A stretch of 64,000 bases of DNA, taken from contig JAIVJZ010000003.1 in the NCBI GenBank assembly GCA_020199775.1, forward strand, positions 1 through 64,000. Reading direction: 5' to 3'. The DNA comes from Acidobacteriota bacterium (GTDB lineage: Bacteria > Acidobacteriota > Blastocatellia > Pyrinomonadales > Pyrinomonadaceae). Made by a program: the position numbers and the translations under genes. Shown in pieces: positions 17,101-24,711 of this stretch. Position 1 is the stretch's first letter; every line of letters begins with the position of its first letter. A model generated the notes under the pieces. The model worked only from the letters and a program-made list of their open reading frames with translations, was not told where the DNA came from and did no database searches.

Positions 17101-17516
17101 TGCGCGCGCTCGACAGCATCAAAAGCCAACTCCAGTTCATCGAACGCACCGTGAAGGAACGCCTGACCGAACCGCCGAAGGATTTGACGGCGGCCATCAC
17201 CGACAACTTGAAACAAGTTGACAAGGTGCTCGCCACGCTCTCGCGCCCGCAGGAAGAAGGACTCGGCTACAACCCGGGGCGCGCGCAGTTGATCGACGAG
17301 GTCGGCGGGCTGTTCTTCACCATCGACGCGACGAACGCCGCGCCCACCCCCGCGCAGCGCGAATATTACGGCACGCTGCAAACGCGCTTCCGCACGACGC
17401 TCGCCGAGGCCAACAAGTTCTTTACGCAGTCAGTCCCGAAATTGAACGAGACGTTGCGCCGTTTCGACGCGCCGACGGTCATGGTCGGCAAGCCCGTTGA
17501 GATTCCGAATCAATAG
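14190..17516 (+). CDS. Secreted Asp-box (sortilin/VPS10-like) beta-propeller protein
   Basis: 1108 residues from ATG 14190, 8 bp after AGGAG. Signal peptide (MLKCRLPQVWALALFLLCTS...) and a Thr/Pro repeat linker (TPTPTPTPAATPTPTATP, ~33-50). Residues ~80-770 carry at least eight Asp-boxes (STDGGKTW, TTDGGKTW, SIDGGRTW, SDDAGENW, SIDGGRTF, STDFGKSW, TTDGGKRW, TTDGGRTF), giving one or two propellers of the sialidase/VPS10 type. The C-terminal ~300 residues hold a beta domain and a Lys/Arg-rich helical region (~1000-1080). Such proteins are often annotated as glycosyl hydrolases, but no catalytic set is evident. It precedes an M20 peptidase by 63 bp, so the two may act together on peptides. Confidence 0.88.
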   Translation: MLKCRLPQVWALALFLLCTSLPQHTAAAAQQQTPTPTPTPAATPTPTATPEERFDPAKEAGSPAKNTGTAAPATVAATTATDEKDTGRDANPFERLEWRSIGPANMGGRTADVEGVAGDPDIVYVGTASGGIWKTVNGGQTWRPIFERQGTISVGDLALEPKNPDVVWVGTGESNVRNSVSFGDGVYKSTDGGKTWRHMGLRDTRHISRIVINPRNPDVVYVGAFGHAFGANEERGVFMTTDGGKTWAKTLYVDAEHGVSDLDIDPVNPNVLYAAMWQFRRTPWTHKSGSEKGGVFKSIDGGRTWNKLTTGLPKLIGRIGVKVAPSSPNVVYAITESKDGTLYRSDDAGENWRRVSNQANIVSRGFYYTDVRVDPTNADRVYAIASTLFVSIDGGRTFRSITGRTHIDYHALWIDPVDPRRMWQGQDGGVAVSYDRGETWEYVNNMPLGQFYQIHADNREPFYYVMGGLQDNGSWTGPSRTREPAGILNDDWRMVSFGDGFYTLNHSDDPDLYLSESQGGGIVRTDMRNREQQSITPYADDPGGPAAEQKFRFNWNSPITPSPHDKNTIYLGGNVVFKSTDFGKSWTAISPDLTTNDKTKQGNAGGPVALENTGAEYHTTIISIAESPLRAGHIWAGTDDGQLQATTDGGKRWTNLTKNVAGLPTGSPVSHVEPSRADADTAYVSFDRHMLDDLRPYVYKTTDGGRTFRNVTGNLPANAYVWVVREDPKNTNLIYAGTELGLYVSYTGGNAWQILGLKNLPHVAIHDIVVHPRDNDLILGTHGRSIWIFDDATPIQGMNDTVRAADLHMFDIRPALRYTTRFTRYGIGDKPFTGQNPPYGALITYHLKSKPDEKTKVRVEIRDAKGQLVLEETRVPKERGLNRYAWNLRYGGAQVRRPPTTEETPFGGGARGPQVLPGAYTVKLFIGDKSVERRVEVRLDPTVSVSATDLQMTHDMSLKLRDMQSTTNTMLRALDSIKSQLQFIERTVKERLTEPPKDLTAAITDNLKQVDKVLATLSRPQEEGLGYNPGRAQLIDEVGGLFFTIDATNAAPTPAQREYYGTLQTRFRTTLAEANKFFTQSVPKLNETLRRFDAPTVMVGKPVEIPNQ

Positions 17517-17579
17517 CGCGGGCGATTATTTTAGCGACAGCGGATCGTCCGCCGTCTCGTATTCAGCAGGAAGAAGATC

Positions 17580-19016
17580 ATGCACAAACTCAGACACCAC
17601 CTCGTCGCCGGTTTGCTCGTCATCGCGTCGCTCTCGATTCAATTATCCGGAGTTGCGCGCGCGCAAAACGGCTCGCTCGACGCCGAACGGCAAACCCTGC
17701 GCGAAATCTTTCAGGAGCTAATCGAGATCAACACGGTAGACCCGAACGGCGACGTGACGCGGGCGGCCGAGGCGATGCGCGCGCGGCTGCTCGCGGCCGG
17801 GTTCGCGGCGGAAGACGTGCGCGTGGTCGTGCCCGCCGGAAACGCGAAGAAGGGCAACCTCGTGGCGCGCTACCGCAGCCCGCAGCCCGTGGGCAAGCCG
17901 CTGCTGCTGCTCGCGCACATCGATGTCGTCGAGGCGCGCAAGGAGGATTGGTCGGACGGGCTCGACCCCTTCAAGTTCACCGAGCGCGACGGCTACTACT
18001 ACGGGCGCGGCACGATGGACGACAAGGCGATGGCCGCGATCTTCGTCGCCAACCTGATCCGCTTCAAACGCGAAAACTTCCAACCCGCACGCGACATCAT
18101 CGTCGCCCTGACGACCGACGAGGAGACCGGCGACTTCAACGGCGTCGAGTTTCTCTTGAAGGATCACCGCGCGCTGGTGGACGCCGAGTTCGGCATCAAC
18201 GAGGGCGGGCGCGGCTACCTCAAAGCGGGGAAGCCCCTGCTGAACGCCGTGCAGGCGAGCGAGAAGGTCTACCAGAGTTTCCGGCTCGAAGTGCGAAACA
18301 AGGGCGGGCACAGTTCGCTGCCCGTCAAAGACAACGCCATCTTTCGTCTCGCCACCGGGCTCGACCGCCTCGCGCGGTTCGACTTCCCCGTCAACCTCAA
18401 CGAGGTGACGCGCTCCTACTTCGAGCGCATGTCGAAGATCGAGACGGGACAGATGGCCGCCGACATGCGCGCCGTGGCCGCCACAGCGCGCCCCGAAGCG
18501 AGTTCGGTCGCGCGCCTGTCGGTCTCGCCCTACTACAACGCGCTCATGCGCACGACCTGCGTCGCCACGCGGCTCGAAGGCGGGCACGCCGACAACGCCC
18601 TGCCGCAGATGGCCCGCGCCACCGTCAACTGCCGCATCCTCCCGCAGGAGAACGCGGCAGACGTGCAGGCCACGCTCAAGCGCGTCCTCTCGGACGATCA
18701 GATCGGCATCACGCCAATCGCCGTCTCGAAGCCCAGCCCGCCCTCGCCCCTGCGGCCGGAGATCATGGGGACGATTGAACGTCTCACGAGCGAGATGTGG
18801 CCGGGCGTGCCCGTCGTGCCGATCATGGGCACGGGCGCAACCGACAGCCTCTTTTTCCGTCAGGTCGGCATCCCGGTCTACGGCGTCTCCGGCATCTTCG
18901 ACGACATAGACGACAACCGCACGCACGGCCGCGACGAACGTATCGCCGTCAAATCTTTCCACGACGGCCAGCAGTTCCTCTACCGCCTGACGAAAGCCTT
19001 CTCGTCCGCCAAGTGA
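17580..19016 (+). CDS. Secreted M20-family metallopeptidase
   Basis: 478 residues, ATG 17580 after AGGAAGAAG. Signal peptide ends near VARAQ (residue ~29). The M20 zinc site is complete: H in LLLLAHIDVVEA (~109), bridging D in YYYGRGTMDDKA (~141), catalytic E-E in TTDEETGD (~175), E in INEGGRG and the terminal H in DNRTHGRDER (~455). The dimerisation domain with VRNKGGHSS lies between. The family removes amino acids from peptides or dipeptides. Export and the preceding propeller gene suggest extracellular peptide use. Confidence 0.93.
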   Translation: MHKLRHHLVAGLLVIASLSIQLSGVARAQNGSLDAERQTLREIFQELIEINTVDPNGDVTRAAEAMRARLLAAGFAAEDVRVVVPAGNAKKGNLVARYRSPQPVGKPLLLLAHIDVVEARKEDWSDGLDPFKFTERDGYYYGRGTMDDKAMAAIFVANLIRFKRENFQPARDIIVALTTDEETGDFNGVEFLLKDHRALVDAEFGINEGGRGYLKAGKPLLNAVQASEKVYQSFRLEVRNKGGHSSLPVKDNAIFRLATGLDRLARFDFPVNLNEVTRSYFERMSKIETGQMAADMRAVAATARPEASSVARLSVSPYYNALMRTTCVATRLEGGHADNALPQMARATVNCRILPQENAADVQATLKRVLSDDQIGITPIAVSKPSPPSPLRPEIMGTIERLTSEMWPGVPVVPIMGTGATDSLFFRQVGIPVYGVSGIFDDIDDNRTHGRDERIAVKSFHDGQQFLYRLTKAFSSAK

Positions 19017-19054
19017 AATTTATTGTGAATTGGAGAGGGGTCGAGCGGCGAGCG

Positions 19055-20257
19055 TCACCCGGCGGCGCGGTCAACGCGCGCCAACTCCGGTTGGTAGTTT
19101 TCCACTGCCGCCTCTTCCTCCGCCGGTTCGGGGTGCACGGCTTCAACTTGAAACGGAATTTCGAGCGTGACGATCATGCCGCGCGGGGTGGCGCGCGCGA
19201 GCGTGAGATGCCCGCCCGCGCCGTAGAGGTGTTCGAGACGCGCGCGTGTGTTCGCCAGCCCGACGCCGCCCGCACGGCTGCGCGCCGGCAGGTCGCCGGG
19301 CGCGTCCGCTTCGCCCGCGAGCGCGGGGCCGGGGCCGTTGTCTTCGACTTGCAGCCGGAGTCGCCCCTGACGGCGCGCGGCGCGAATCGCCAGACGCCCC
19401 GGCGCGCTCTGGCGCGAGATGCCGTGCCGGATGGCGTTCTCGACGAGCGGTTGGAGGATGAGGTTCGGCACGAGCGCGGCGAGCGTCTGCGGCTCGATGT
19501 CGGTCTCGACGCTGAGGCGGTCGTGACGGATCATTTCGATCTCAAGGTAACAACGCAGGAAGGCCATCTCCTGTTCGAGCGTCACCTCCTGATCGCCGGA
19601 GTTCTCCAACGTGAGGCGCAGGAAATCTCCGAGGCGCGCCACCATCTGGTCGGCGGCCTCCGCGTCGCGGTGCAGGAGCGCGGAGATGGAGTTGAGCGTG
19701 TTGAAGAGGAAGTGCGGGTGGAGTTGCATCTTGAGCGCGCGCAGTTGCGCCTGCGCGAGTTGGGCGCGCAGTTCCGAGGCTTTCACCTCGGCGACGCGGA
19801 AGCTGTGATAGTAGTCGAGCGCGTTGATGGCGATGAGGATCAGCCAGTAGATCGAGACCTTCAACGGGAGGTTGGCGAAAAGTTGGTAGCTGAAGAACGA
19901 GAGGAGCGTGGGGAACTCGCGGGTCAGCACCCCGCCCGCGAGCCAGTAGAGCGACAGGTAGAGGCAGAGGTGGAGGGCGGGGAAAATCAGGCTCGCGGGG
20001 AGATGCACGAAGAAGAGGCTCTGCGGCCAGTGCTGCCGGTCGAGACGGTAGCGGCGCGCGACGAGGGCGATGAGCGGAGCGAGCAAAGCCCAGAGGTAGA
20101 AGGCCGTCAAGTTCCAGACGAAGATGCCGACGAGATCGACGCGGCGGTAGTCGCTGATGGCGAGCGTGCCGAAAAACGAGAGGCTGGCGAACGTGAGTCC
20201 GATGAGCGTCCACACACCGGCGAGGATCAAGATGGCGCGGAGGCGTTTGAACGGCAT
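19055..20257 (-). CDS. LytS/YehU-type membrane histidine kinase
   Basis: 400 residues from ATG 20255-20257. Four or five membrane segments lie in residues ~8-150. The His_kinase (PF06580) block LHPHFLFNTLNSI has its phosphoacceptor at ~H182, and the ATPase part shows PLVENAIRHGI and VEDNGPGP followed by GVGLANTRARLEHLYG. The C-terminal ~30 residues are an acidic tail. It forms a pair with the LytTR regulator at 21075-21848; a Fis-type gene lies between. The start chosen has no Shine-Dalgarno but sits 7 bp after an extended -10 (TGCGATAAT), so a leaderless message is likely. Confidence 0.92.
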   Translation of the reverse strand: MPFKRLRAILILAGVWTLIGLTFASLSFFGTLAISDYRRVDLVGIFVWNLTAFYLWALLAPLIALVARRYRLDRQHWPQSLFFVHLPASLIFPALHLCLYLSLYWLAGGVLTREFPTLLSFFSYQLFANLPLKVSIYWLILIAINALDYYHSFRVAEVKASELRAQLAQAQLRALKMQLHPHFLFNTLNSISALLHRDAEAADQMVARLGDFLRLTLENSGDQEVTLEQEMAFLRCYLEIEMIRHDRLSVETDIEPQTLAALVPNLILQPLVENAIRHGISRQSAPGRLAIRAARRQGRLRLQVEDNGPGPALAGEADAPGDLPARSRAGGVGLANTRARLEHLYGAGGHLTLARATPRGMIVTLEIPFQVEAVHPEPAEEEAAVENYQPELARVDRAAG

Positions 20258-20273
20258 GTAAATTATTATCGCA
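20258..20273 (-). promoter_or_regulatory. Extended -10 promoter of the LytS-type kinase; probable leaderless start
   Basis: On the minus strand TGCGATAAT, then 7 bp (AATTTAC), then ATG. TGn-GATAAT is an extended -10; transcription is expected to begin at or next to the start codon. This would let the kinase be made independently of the upstream regulator genes. Confidence 0.55.
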
Positions 20274-20407
20274 CAGGAAACGCCGAAGGAAATACGCGCG
20301 CCGCCCCATTTTCTTCCGACCGGAGGGCGAACAAAATTCGGGCAGAGGATGCTTCCCCTGCCCTGAATAGTCGTCTGCAAAAGCTGTGTCCGGCGCGGCG
20401 AGAGTCG

Positions 20408-20809
20408 TTAGTCAACCGACTTCGGGAATGGCCCCGCCTGTTGCGGCGCATCGTGGGGCAGAGGGATACGGTAGCGTTTCACTTTCGAGTTGAGCGTCGT
20501 CACTTTCAGGCCGAGGAGGCGCGAGGCGCGCACCTGATGGCCGCCCGTCAGTTCGAGGGCGCGCATGATCAGTTCACGCTCGAAGCGTTCCACCTCGTCG
20601 TAGAACTTGATGCCGCGCACGATGTCCGCCGCGTCGAGCGTGCTGATGGCCTGCACCTCTTTCAACAAAGTGAGGGCGGCCATTTGGAGCATCTCGATCT
20701 GCCCCGACAGCGCGCTGTCGTTCAGCGTGATGTGCTTCGCGCCGACGCCGCCGCGCGGGTCGCTCGCAAAGTTGTTCTCTTTGCGATCCAACAGGGCTGC
20801 TTCTTTCAT
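20408..20809 (-). CDS. Fis-type helix-turn-helix protein without ATPase domain
   Basis: 133 residues from ATG 20807-20809, preceded by AGAGGGAA. The last ~45 residues match the Fis/NtrC DNA-binding helix-turn-helix (ERELIMRALELTGGHQVRAS then RLLGLKVTTLNSKVKRY). The N-terminal part is helical and lacks receiver or AAA+ motifs. It could be a nucleoid protein or a specialised regulator. It lies between the LytTR regulator and its kinase on the same strand (265 bp and 150 bp gaps), which suggests it belongs to the same circuit. Confidence 0.82.
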   Translation of the reverse strand: MKEAALLDRKENNFASDPRGGVGAKHITLNDSALSGQIEMLQMAALTLLKEVQAISTLDAADIVRGIKFYDEVERFERELIMRALELTGGHQVRASRLLGLKVTTLNSKVKRYRIPLPHDAPQQAGPFPKSVD

Positions 20810-21074
20810 CGTTGTTCCCTCTATTTCGTCTGTCAACTCAAACGGGGTTCGGCGCGACTCGTGCGCGCATTCTCTTCATGCTCTAGTTGAGCGGAAACCA
20901 GTTTAACCGCGCCGCGCCGGACGGCAACGGAAATGTGACGAGCCGCGAAATCCGGTGTCGAACGGTTCGTGGCGGGTGACGAAACTTCAGCTTGAGTTCG
21001 ATCTAAGAAGATGCCGGGTTTCTCGAAGCCCCGTCAGGGGCGCAAGATTGATCGCCCCTGATGCGGTTCGAGAC

Positions 21075-21848
21075 TCAGGAAGAGTTTTCAAACAGCTCCA
21101 ACAATTTGTCGCGATAACTGCGGCTGAGGGTCAACTGTTTGCCGTCGCGCAGAATCACGACGTAGTCGCCGCTAAACAGCGGTTGCAGTTCCTTGATTCG
21201 TTCGATGTTGACGAGCGTGGAGCGGTGGATGCGCAGGAATTTGTCGGGGTTGAGTTTGGAGACGAGCCGGTTCATGGTTTCGCGCACGAGGTGCGACTCC
21301 CGTCCGACGTGCAGGCGCAGGTAATTGCCTTCCGCCTCGATCCAGTCGAGTTCTTCGGTGCGCAGGAAGAAGACGCGGCCGGAAGACTTGATCATGAGTC
21401 GTTCGAGATGCCGCGACGGCTCGCTCTTGAAATTTTCCAGCAGCGAGAGCAGGCGTTCGTTGAGTTCGCCCTTCGCCCCGTTCGAGAGGTGAGCGCGGGC
21501 GCGCTCCACGGCCTTGCGAAACCGCTCGCGGTTGTAAGGCTTCAACAGGTAGTCGAGCGCGTTCACGTCGAAGGCCTGCAAAGCGTAGCGGTCGTAGGCC
21601 GTGACGAAGATGACGGCGGGCATCTCGGCGACGCCGACGGCCTTCAGGACGCCGAAGCCGTCGAGTTCGGGAATCTGTATGTCGAGGAAGACGAGGTCTG
21701 GCTTGAGCGTCCTGATCGCGGCGACGGCCTCGTGCCCTTCGGCACATTCGCCGACGAGTTCGAGGTCGCGTTCGCCCGCGAGGAAACGCTTGATGCGTTC
21801 GCGCGCCAACGGTTCATCGTCAACGATGAGCGTCCTGATGGTGTTCAC
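21075..21848 (-). CDS. LytTR-family response regulator
   Basis: 257 residues from a GTG start (21846-21848) with GGAGG nine bases upstream. The receiver shows DDE at 10-12, phosphoacceptor D56 (VFLDIQIPELDG), T in IFVTAYDRYA and K in YLLKPYNRERF. The LytTR DNA-binding domain occupies ~150-257 (DWIEAEGNYLRLHVG, LRIHRSTLVNIERIKEL). This is the natural partner of the LytS-type kinase at 19055-20257. Targets unknown. Confidence 0.94.
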   Translation of the reverse strand: MNTIRTLIVDDEPLARERIKRFLAGERDLELVGECAEGHEAVAAIRTLKPDLVFLDIQIPELDGFGVLKAVGVAEMPAVIFVTAYDRYALQAFDVNALDYLLKPYNRERFRKAVERARAHLSNGAKGELNERLLSLLENFKSEPSRHLERLMIKSSGRVFFLRTEELDWIEAEGNYLRLHVGRESHLVRETMNRLVSKLNPDKFLRIHRSTLVNIERIKELQPLFSGDYVVILRDGKQLTLSRSYRDKLLELFENSS

Positions 21849-21969
21849 CCGTGGTGGCCTCCGTAAGGCTTTTCGTCTCGTAAGGAATCGCCGGGCTCAA
21901 CTTTGGGGGAAGACTCGTCGTGCCCGGCCTGCTCTTTATAAACGCCCCCGGCGTGAGTTTGTTTCAGAC

Positions 21970-22013
21970 AAAAAAAACCGCGCTTGCGGGTTAGACCACC
22001 GCGCGCGGTTTTT
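21970..22013. terminator. Bidirectional intrinsic terminator
   Basis: ACCGCGC / GCGCGGT stem with an A-rich run on the left (seven or more A) and TTTTT on the right, so either strand gives a GC stem followed by a U run. On the minus strand it ends transcription from the acidic-protein gene. Confidence 0.8.
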
Positions 22014-22065
22014 GGTTGCAATCTTCTTTCGACGTTTCCGGGGCGCGTTTCGAGCGTCCGCGAAG

Positions 22066-22097
22066 AAGGCCGGGGTAAGTGAACTTACCCCGGCCTT
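22066..22097. terminator. 15-bp perfect hairpin
   Basis: AAGGCCGGGGTAAGT and its exact inverse separated by two bases. On the minus strand it is followed by TTCTTC, a poor U-run; it may block 3' exonucleases or assist the downstream terminator at 21970-22013. Confidence 0.6.
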
Positions 22098-22148
22098 GCG
22101 AGTTGCCCCGTATTCAACGACCGCCGTTCGCCCGGCCGTCCCTTACTT

Positions 22149-22484
22149 CTATCCGAAGGAAGGCTCGCCGTCGTAGACGACATTCCAGCCGTTGCGCCGG
22201 CTGGTGGCGAGGCTGCGATTGAACCAGTGCGTGGCGGCGTCGGCGTCTTCGTAGATTTGCGCGGAGGGCACGCGCTGGCGCGGGTCGACGCGCACGATGC
22301 GACCGCCCTCGGCGGAAATCTTCAAACTCAGGATCGCCAGCAAGTCGTTCTTCTGCATGACGGCGGTGCGTACCTCGAAAGGCTCTCCGTCGTCCAACTC
22401 ATCTTCGTCCTCCGCCTCGTCCGTTTCGTCATACGCTTCTTCTTCGCCGATAATATCTTCAAAGAAGTCTTCCGGTTCATTCAT
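22149..22484 (-). CDS. Small acidic protein of unknown function
   Basis: 111 residues from ATG 22482-22484. The first ~37 residues are almost entirely Glu/Asp (EPEDFFEDIIGEEEAYDE...), followed by a compact domain containing AVMQKNDLLAILSLKISAEG in the middle and WNVVYDGEPSFG at the C-terminus. The frame stays open up to a TTG inside the neighbouring oxygenase, but that part overlaps a 7-bp-periodic AT-rich stretch. I do not recognise the family. Cytosolic by composition. Confidence 0.6.
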   Translation of the reverse strand: MNEPEDFFEDIIGEEEAYDETDEAEDEDELDDGEPFEVRTAVMQKNDLLAILSLKISAEGGRIVRVDPRQRVPSAQIYEDADAATHWFNRSLATSRRNGWNVVYDGEPSFG

Positions 22485-22525
22485 AATCTCAAAATTCCTA
22501 TTCTCTAAATTAAATTCTTCCCGTC

Positions 22526-23356
22526 TCAATACGCGAAGGCTTGGTAAATCTCCGTCGGTGGCAAGTCGTCGAGCGATTCGACGACCGGGTTGAAGCGCAG
22601 CATGCGCCGGGCGCGCTCCGAGAGCGTTTCGTGCACGTGGCGCGGGATGTGGATCGTCACTTCGGGACGGAACAGCCAGCGGCGGCTGTAGCCGACGACG
22701 ACCATCGGGCGCGGCTCGCTCGTCTTGTTCGGCGTGCCGCGATGCAGGGCGCGCACGTCGCGCACCATCACGTCGCCAAGCCGCATCAGGAGCGGTTCCA
22801 GTTTGCGCTCGCCCGTCTCGACGAGACGCAACGCTTCCGGCTTCGGCAGCATGTGCGTGCCGCGCGCCACCTCGAAGGGGCCGTTCTCCGGCGTCACCTC
22901 GACGAGCGGGAAGTTGACGGCGATTTGAAAGGGCGGCGTCTCGCGCCCCGTTTCGGGGAAGAGCGGCGGCGTGTCGCGATGTACGTCCTGATACTCGGAG
23001 CCGGGGAGCGGCGTGTCGGTCGCCAACTGTACCATCGTGAAGTCTTCACCGGCGAGGCGTTCGACGACGGCGAGCACGTCCGGGTCTTCGTAGATCAGGG
23101 GGTCGGCGAACGGGGCGTCGAACGGGAGCGTCACGTAGTAGCGCGCCGCGCCGCGATTGCGCAAATGGCCTTCGCGCTCGATGTGCTCCGAGAGCAGCGG
23201 GGCGAAGGCCGCGCGCCACGCGTGAAGCGTGTCTTGCGGAAAATGTTCCGGCAGGACGCAAAAGCCGTCCCGCAACACGTCTCCGGCGAAACTTTCAATC
23301 TCGGCCTCGGAATATCTCCCGCCGCCCATCTCTCGCCCCTTGTTCATCAAACTCAT
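22526..23356 (-). CDS. Phytanoyl-CoA dioxygenase (PhyH) family protein
   Basis: 276 residues. The Fe(II)/2-oxoglutarate facial triad is visible: HRD in YQDVHRDTPPLF (~129-131), the distal His in RALHRGTPNK (~205) and the 2-oxoglutarate Arg in TSEPRPMVVVGY (~214). The family hydroxylates diverse small molecules. The start is ambiguous among three Met in the first ten residues (MSLMNKGREM); the first is used. No pathway genes adjoin it. Confidence 0.85.
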   Translation of the reverse strand: MSLMNKGREMGGGRYSEAEIESFAGDVLRDGFCVLPEHFPQDTLHAWRAAFAPLLSEHIEREGHLRNRGAARYYVTLPFDAPFADPLIYEDPDVLAVVERLAGEDFTMVQLATDTPLPGSEYQDVHRDTPPLFPETGRETPPFQIAVNFPLVEVTPENGPFEVARGTHMLPKPEALRLVETGERKLEPLLMRLGDVMVRDVRALHRGTPNKTSEPRPMVVVGYSRRWLFRPEVTIHIPRHVHETLSERARRMLRFNPVVESLDDLPPTEIYQAFAY

Positions 23357-23377
23357 CTTACCTGCTGCGAAGTCGTC

Positions 23378-24511
23378 TTACCTTCTGCGCGGGCGCGCCG
23401 GGCGACGTTTCACCGCCCCGCCCTTATTCGCGCCGGGCTTGGGGGCGACGCGGGACTCCGGTTTCTTGGCCGCGAACTGTCTCTTGATCACCTCGGCCAG
23501 CCCGGCCTGCTGGAAGCTGACGTTCAACTCGACTTCGTTGCCGCGCGCGGTGTTCGTCAGCGTTTCGACAACTCGCATCAGGGCGGTCAGGTCGGCTTTA
23601 GAACTTTCGCTGGCCTTCTGCAAATCTTTCTGAAGTTCCCCTTTGGCAAAGCCGAGGCCCATGTTGATCAGGCCGCTCAGAGCCGACGCCTTTTCCGCGT
23701 CGTCCATACGAATGATCGACTGCACGCCGAAAACCGAGGGCTGCATGTTCACGGCCACCTGCACCTGTCGCACCGCGTCAACCATGCGTTCCATTTCGGC
23801 GTTAGGGGGCGCGCCGAGCGCGCGTATTTGTTGCGACATGCCGGGCGGAATGTCGGCCACGAGGCTGACGAGCGTGTTCGCGTCGCGCAGGGCGAGGTCA
23901 ACCAACTCCGGCTTGAGCCGCGGACGCCCGCCGCCCCCGCTGCTCGCCTCCATCGCGTCTTTCAAATAAGCGGGGATGCCGACGGCGATGGTATTGGCGT
24001 CGAGCGCGGTCGCGGCGATCTGATCGACGGGGAAGTTTTTCCGCCCTTGCCCGACGCCGGCAATAGCACCGGCGGGCGCGGGCTTATTGAGTGTGAACAC
24101 GCTGATGGTCTTCGTGCCGACGGTCTCCTGCGTGTACATGTCCTGCCCCATCATGCGCGCGCCGGACAGCAAAGCCTCCGCGCTGAAATTGCCGCGCACG
24201 ATCAGCAGAAACTCCGGCAGTTGCTTCAGCGACATGTCGCCCTTCAGCCGCGCGCCCGCGATCACGTATTCAAGCCCGTTGAGGTCGATGAACTGCTTGG
24301 TCTCGGCAAGCGCCTTGTTGAGCGCCTCCGGCGGCACGACGGTCGGCGCGGCCTCGTTGATCAAACGGCGCGCGTTGATGTACAGGACGGCCTGCGATTC
24401 CGGGAAGTTCGTGAGCGCGCTGCGCGCGTCCTGCGCGCGCGCGGAGGCGGACGCCACCAGCGCGAGCGCGACAAGGGACAGGAGAAACCGGGCGGGGGAT
24501 TGGGCTTTCAT
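23378..24511 (-). CDS. Secreted protein of unknown function, Acidobacteria-type
   Basis: 377 residues with a signal peptide (MKAQSPARFLLSLVALALVA...ARAQ). The mature protein begins DARSALTNFPESQAVLYINA, a pattern seen in DUF3352-like exported proteins, and is alternating alpha/beta without Cys or catalytic motifs. The C-terminus is very basic (KKPESR...RRPARPRRR). It ends 22 bp before the PhyH gene start, so they may be co-transcribed. Upstream it shares an 18-bp promoter-like block with the phosphatase gene at 5659-6366. Confidence 0.75.
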   Translation of the reverse strand: MKAQSPARFLLSLVALALVASASARAQDARSALTNFPESQAVLYINARRLINEAAPTVVPPEALNKALAETKQFIDLNGLEYVIAGARLKGDMSLKQLPEFLLIVRGNFSAEALLSGARMMGQDMYTQETVGTKTISVFTLNKPAPAGAIAGVGQGRKNFPVDQIAATALDANTIAVGIPAYLKDAMEASSGGGGRPRLKPELVDLALRDANTLVSLVADIPPGMSQQIRALGAPPNAEMERMVDAVRQVQVAVNMQPSVFGVQSIIRMDDAEKASALSGLINMGLGFAKGELQKDLQKASESSKADLTALMRVVETLTNTARGNEVELNVSFQQAGLAEVIKRQFAAKKPESRVAPKPGANKGGAVKRRPARPRRR

Positions 24512-24554
24512 TGTGTCAATTATCCTTTCGATGATACAGGCAGAAAACAGACGA

Positions 24555-24572
24555 GATTTTAACCGATGCGGC
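24555..24572 (-). promoter_or_regulatory. Candidate promoter or shared site upstream of secreted-protein gene
   Basis: Minus strand GCCGCAT-CG-GTTAAAATC; TAAAAT at 24556-24561 as -10, 45 bp before the ATG. It matches the site at 6409-6426 except for two central bases, and a shorter form (TCGGTTAAAATC) precedes the 57-aa gene at 37998-38009. Confidence 0.5.
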
Positions 24573-24593
24573 GTGCGGGGGAAAGCAGAGAGA

Positions 24594-24711
24594 AACGATG
24601 AACGATGAACGCGGAATGATGAACGCGGAACACGGAATGATGAACCGGAGAACCACGCGGCCGCTTGAATCGTTCAGTTCATCGTTCATCGTTCCGCGTT
24701 CATCGTTTCGT
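24594..24711. repeat. Heptamer palindrome, copy 3
   Basis: Left arm: AACGATG, AACGATG, AACGCGG, AATGATG, AACGCGG, AACACGG, AATGATG (24594-24642). Right arm: TTCATCG, TTCATCG, TTCCGCG, TTCATCG (24678-24705). The arms are similar but not exact inverses, as if heptamers were gained or lost on one side. The right end abuts the TAA of yjfF (24712-24714). Confidence 0.9.

Larger units (their letters stand above)
21849..22148. other. Intergenic region with two strong hairpins
   Basis: 300 bp between two minus-strand genes; it holds the terminators listed next and the upstream region of the LytTR gene. No gene seen. Confidence 0.6.

Noticed and set aside
18797..20890. 697-codon plus-strand frame over the LytS and Fis genes
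   Set aside because: Antisense shadow; both genes beneath it have clear motifs and start sites.
22541..24562. 673-codon plus-strand frame over PhyH and the secreted-protein gene
   Set aside because: Antisense shadow with Arg/His-rich composition and no recognisable domain.
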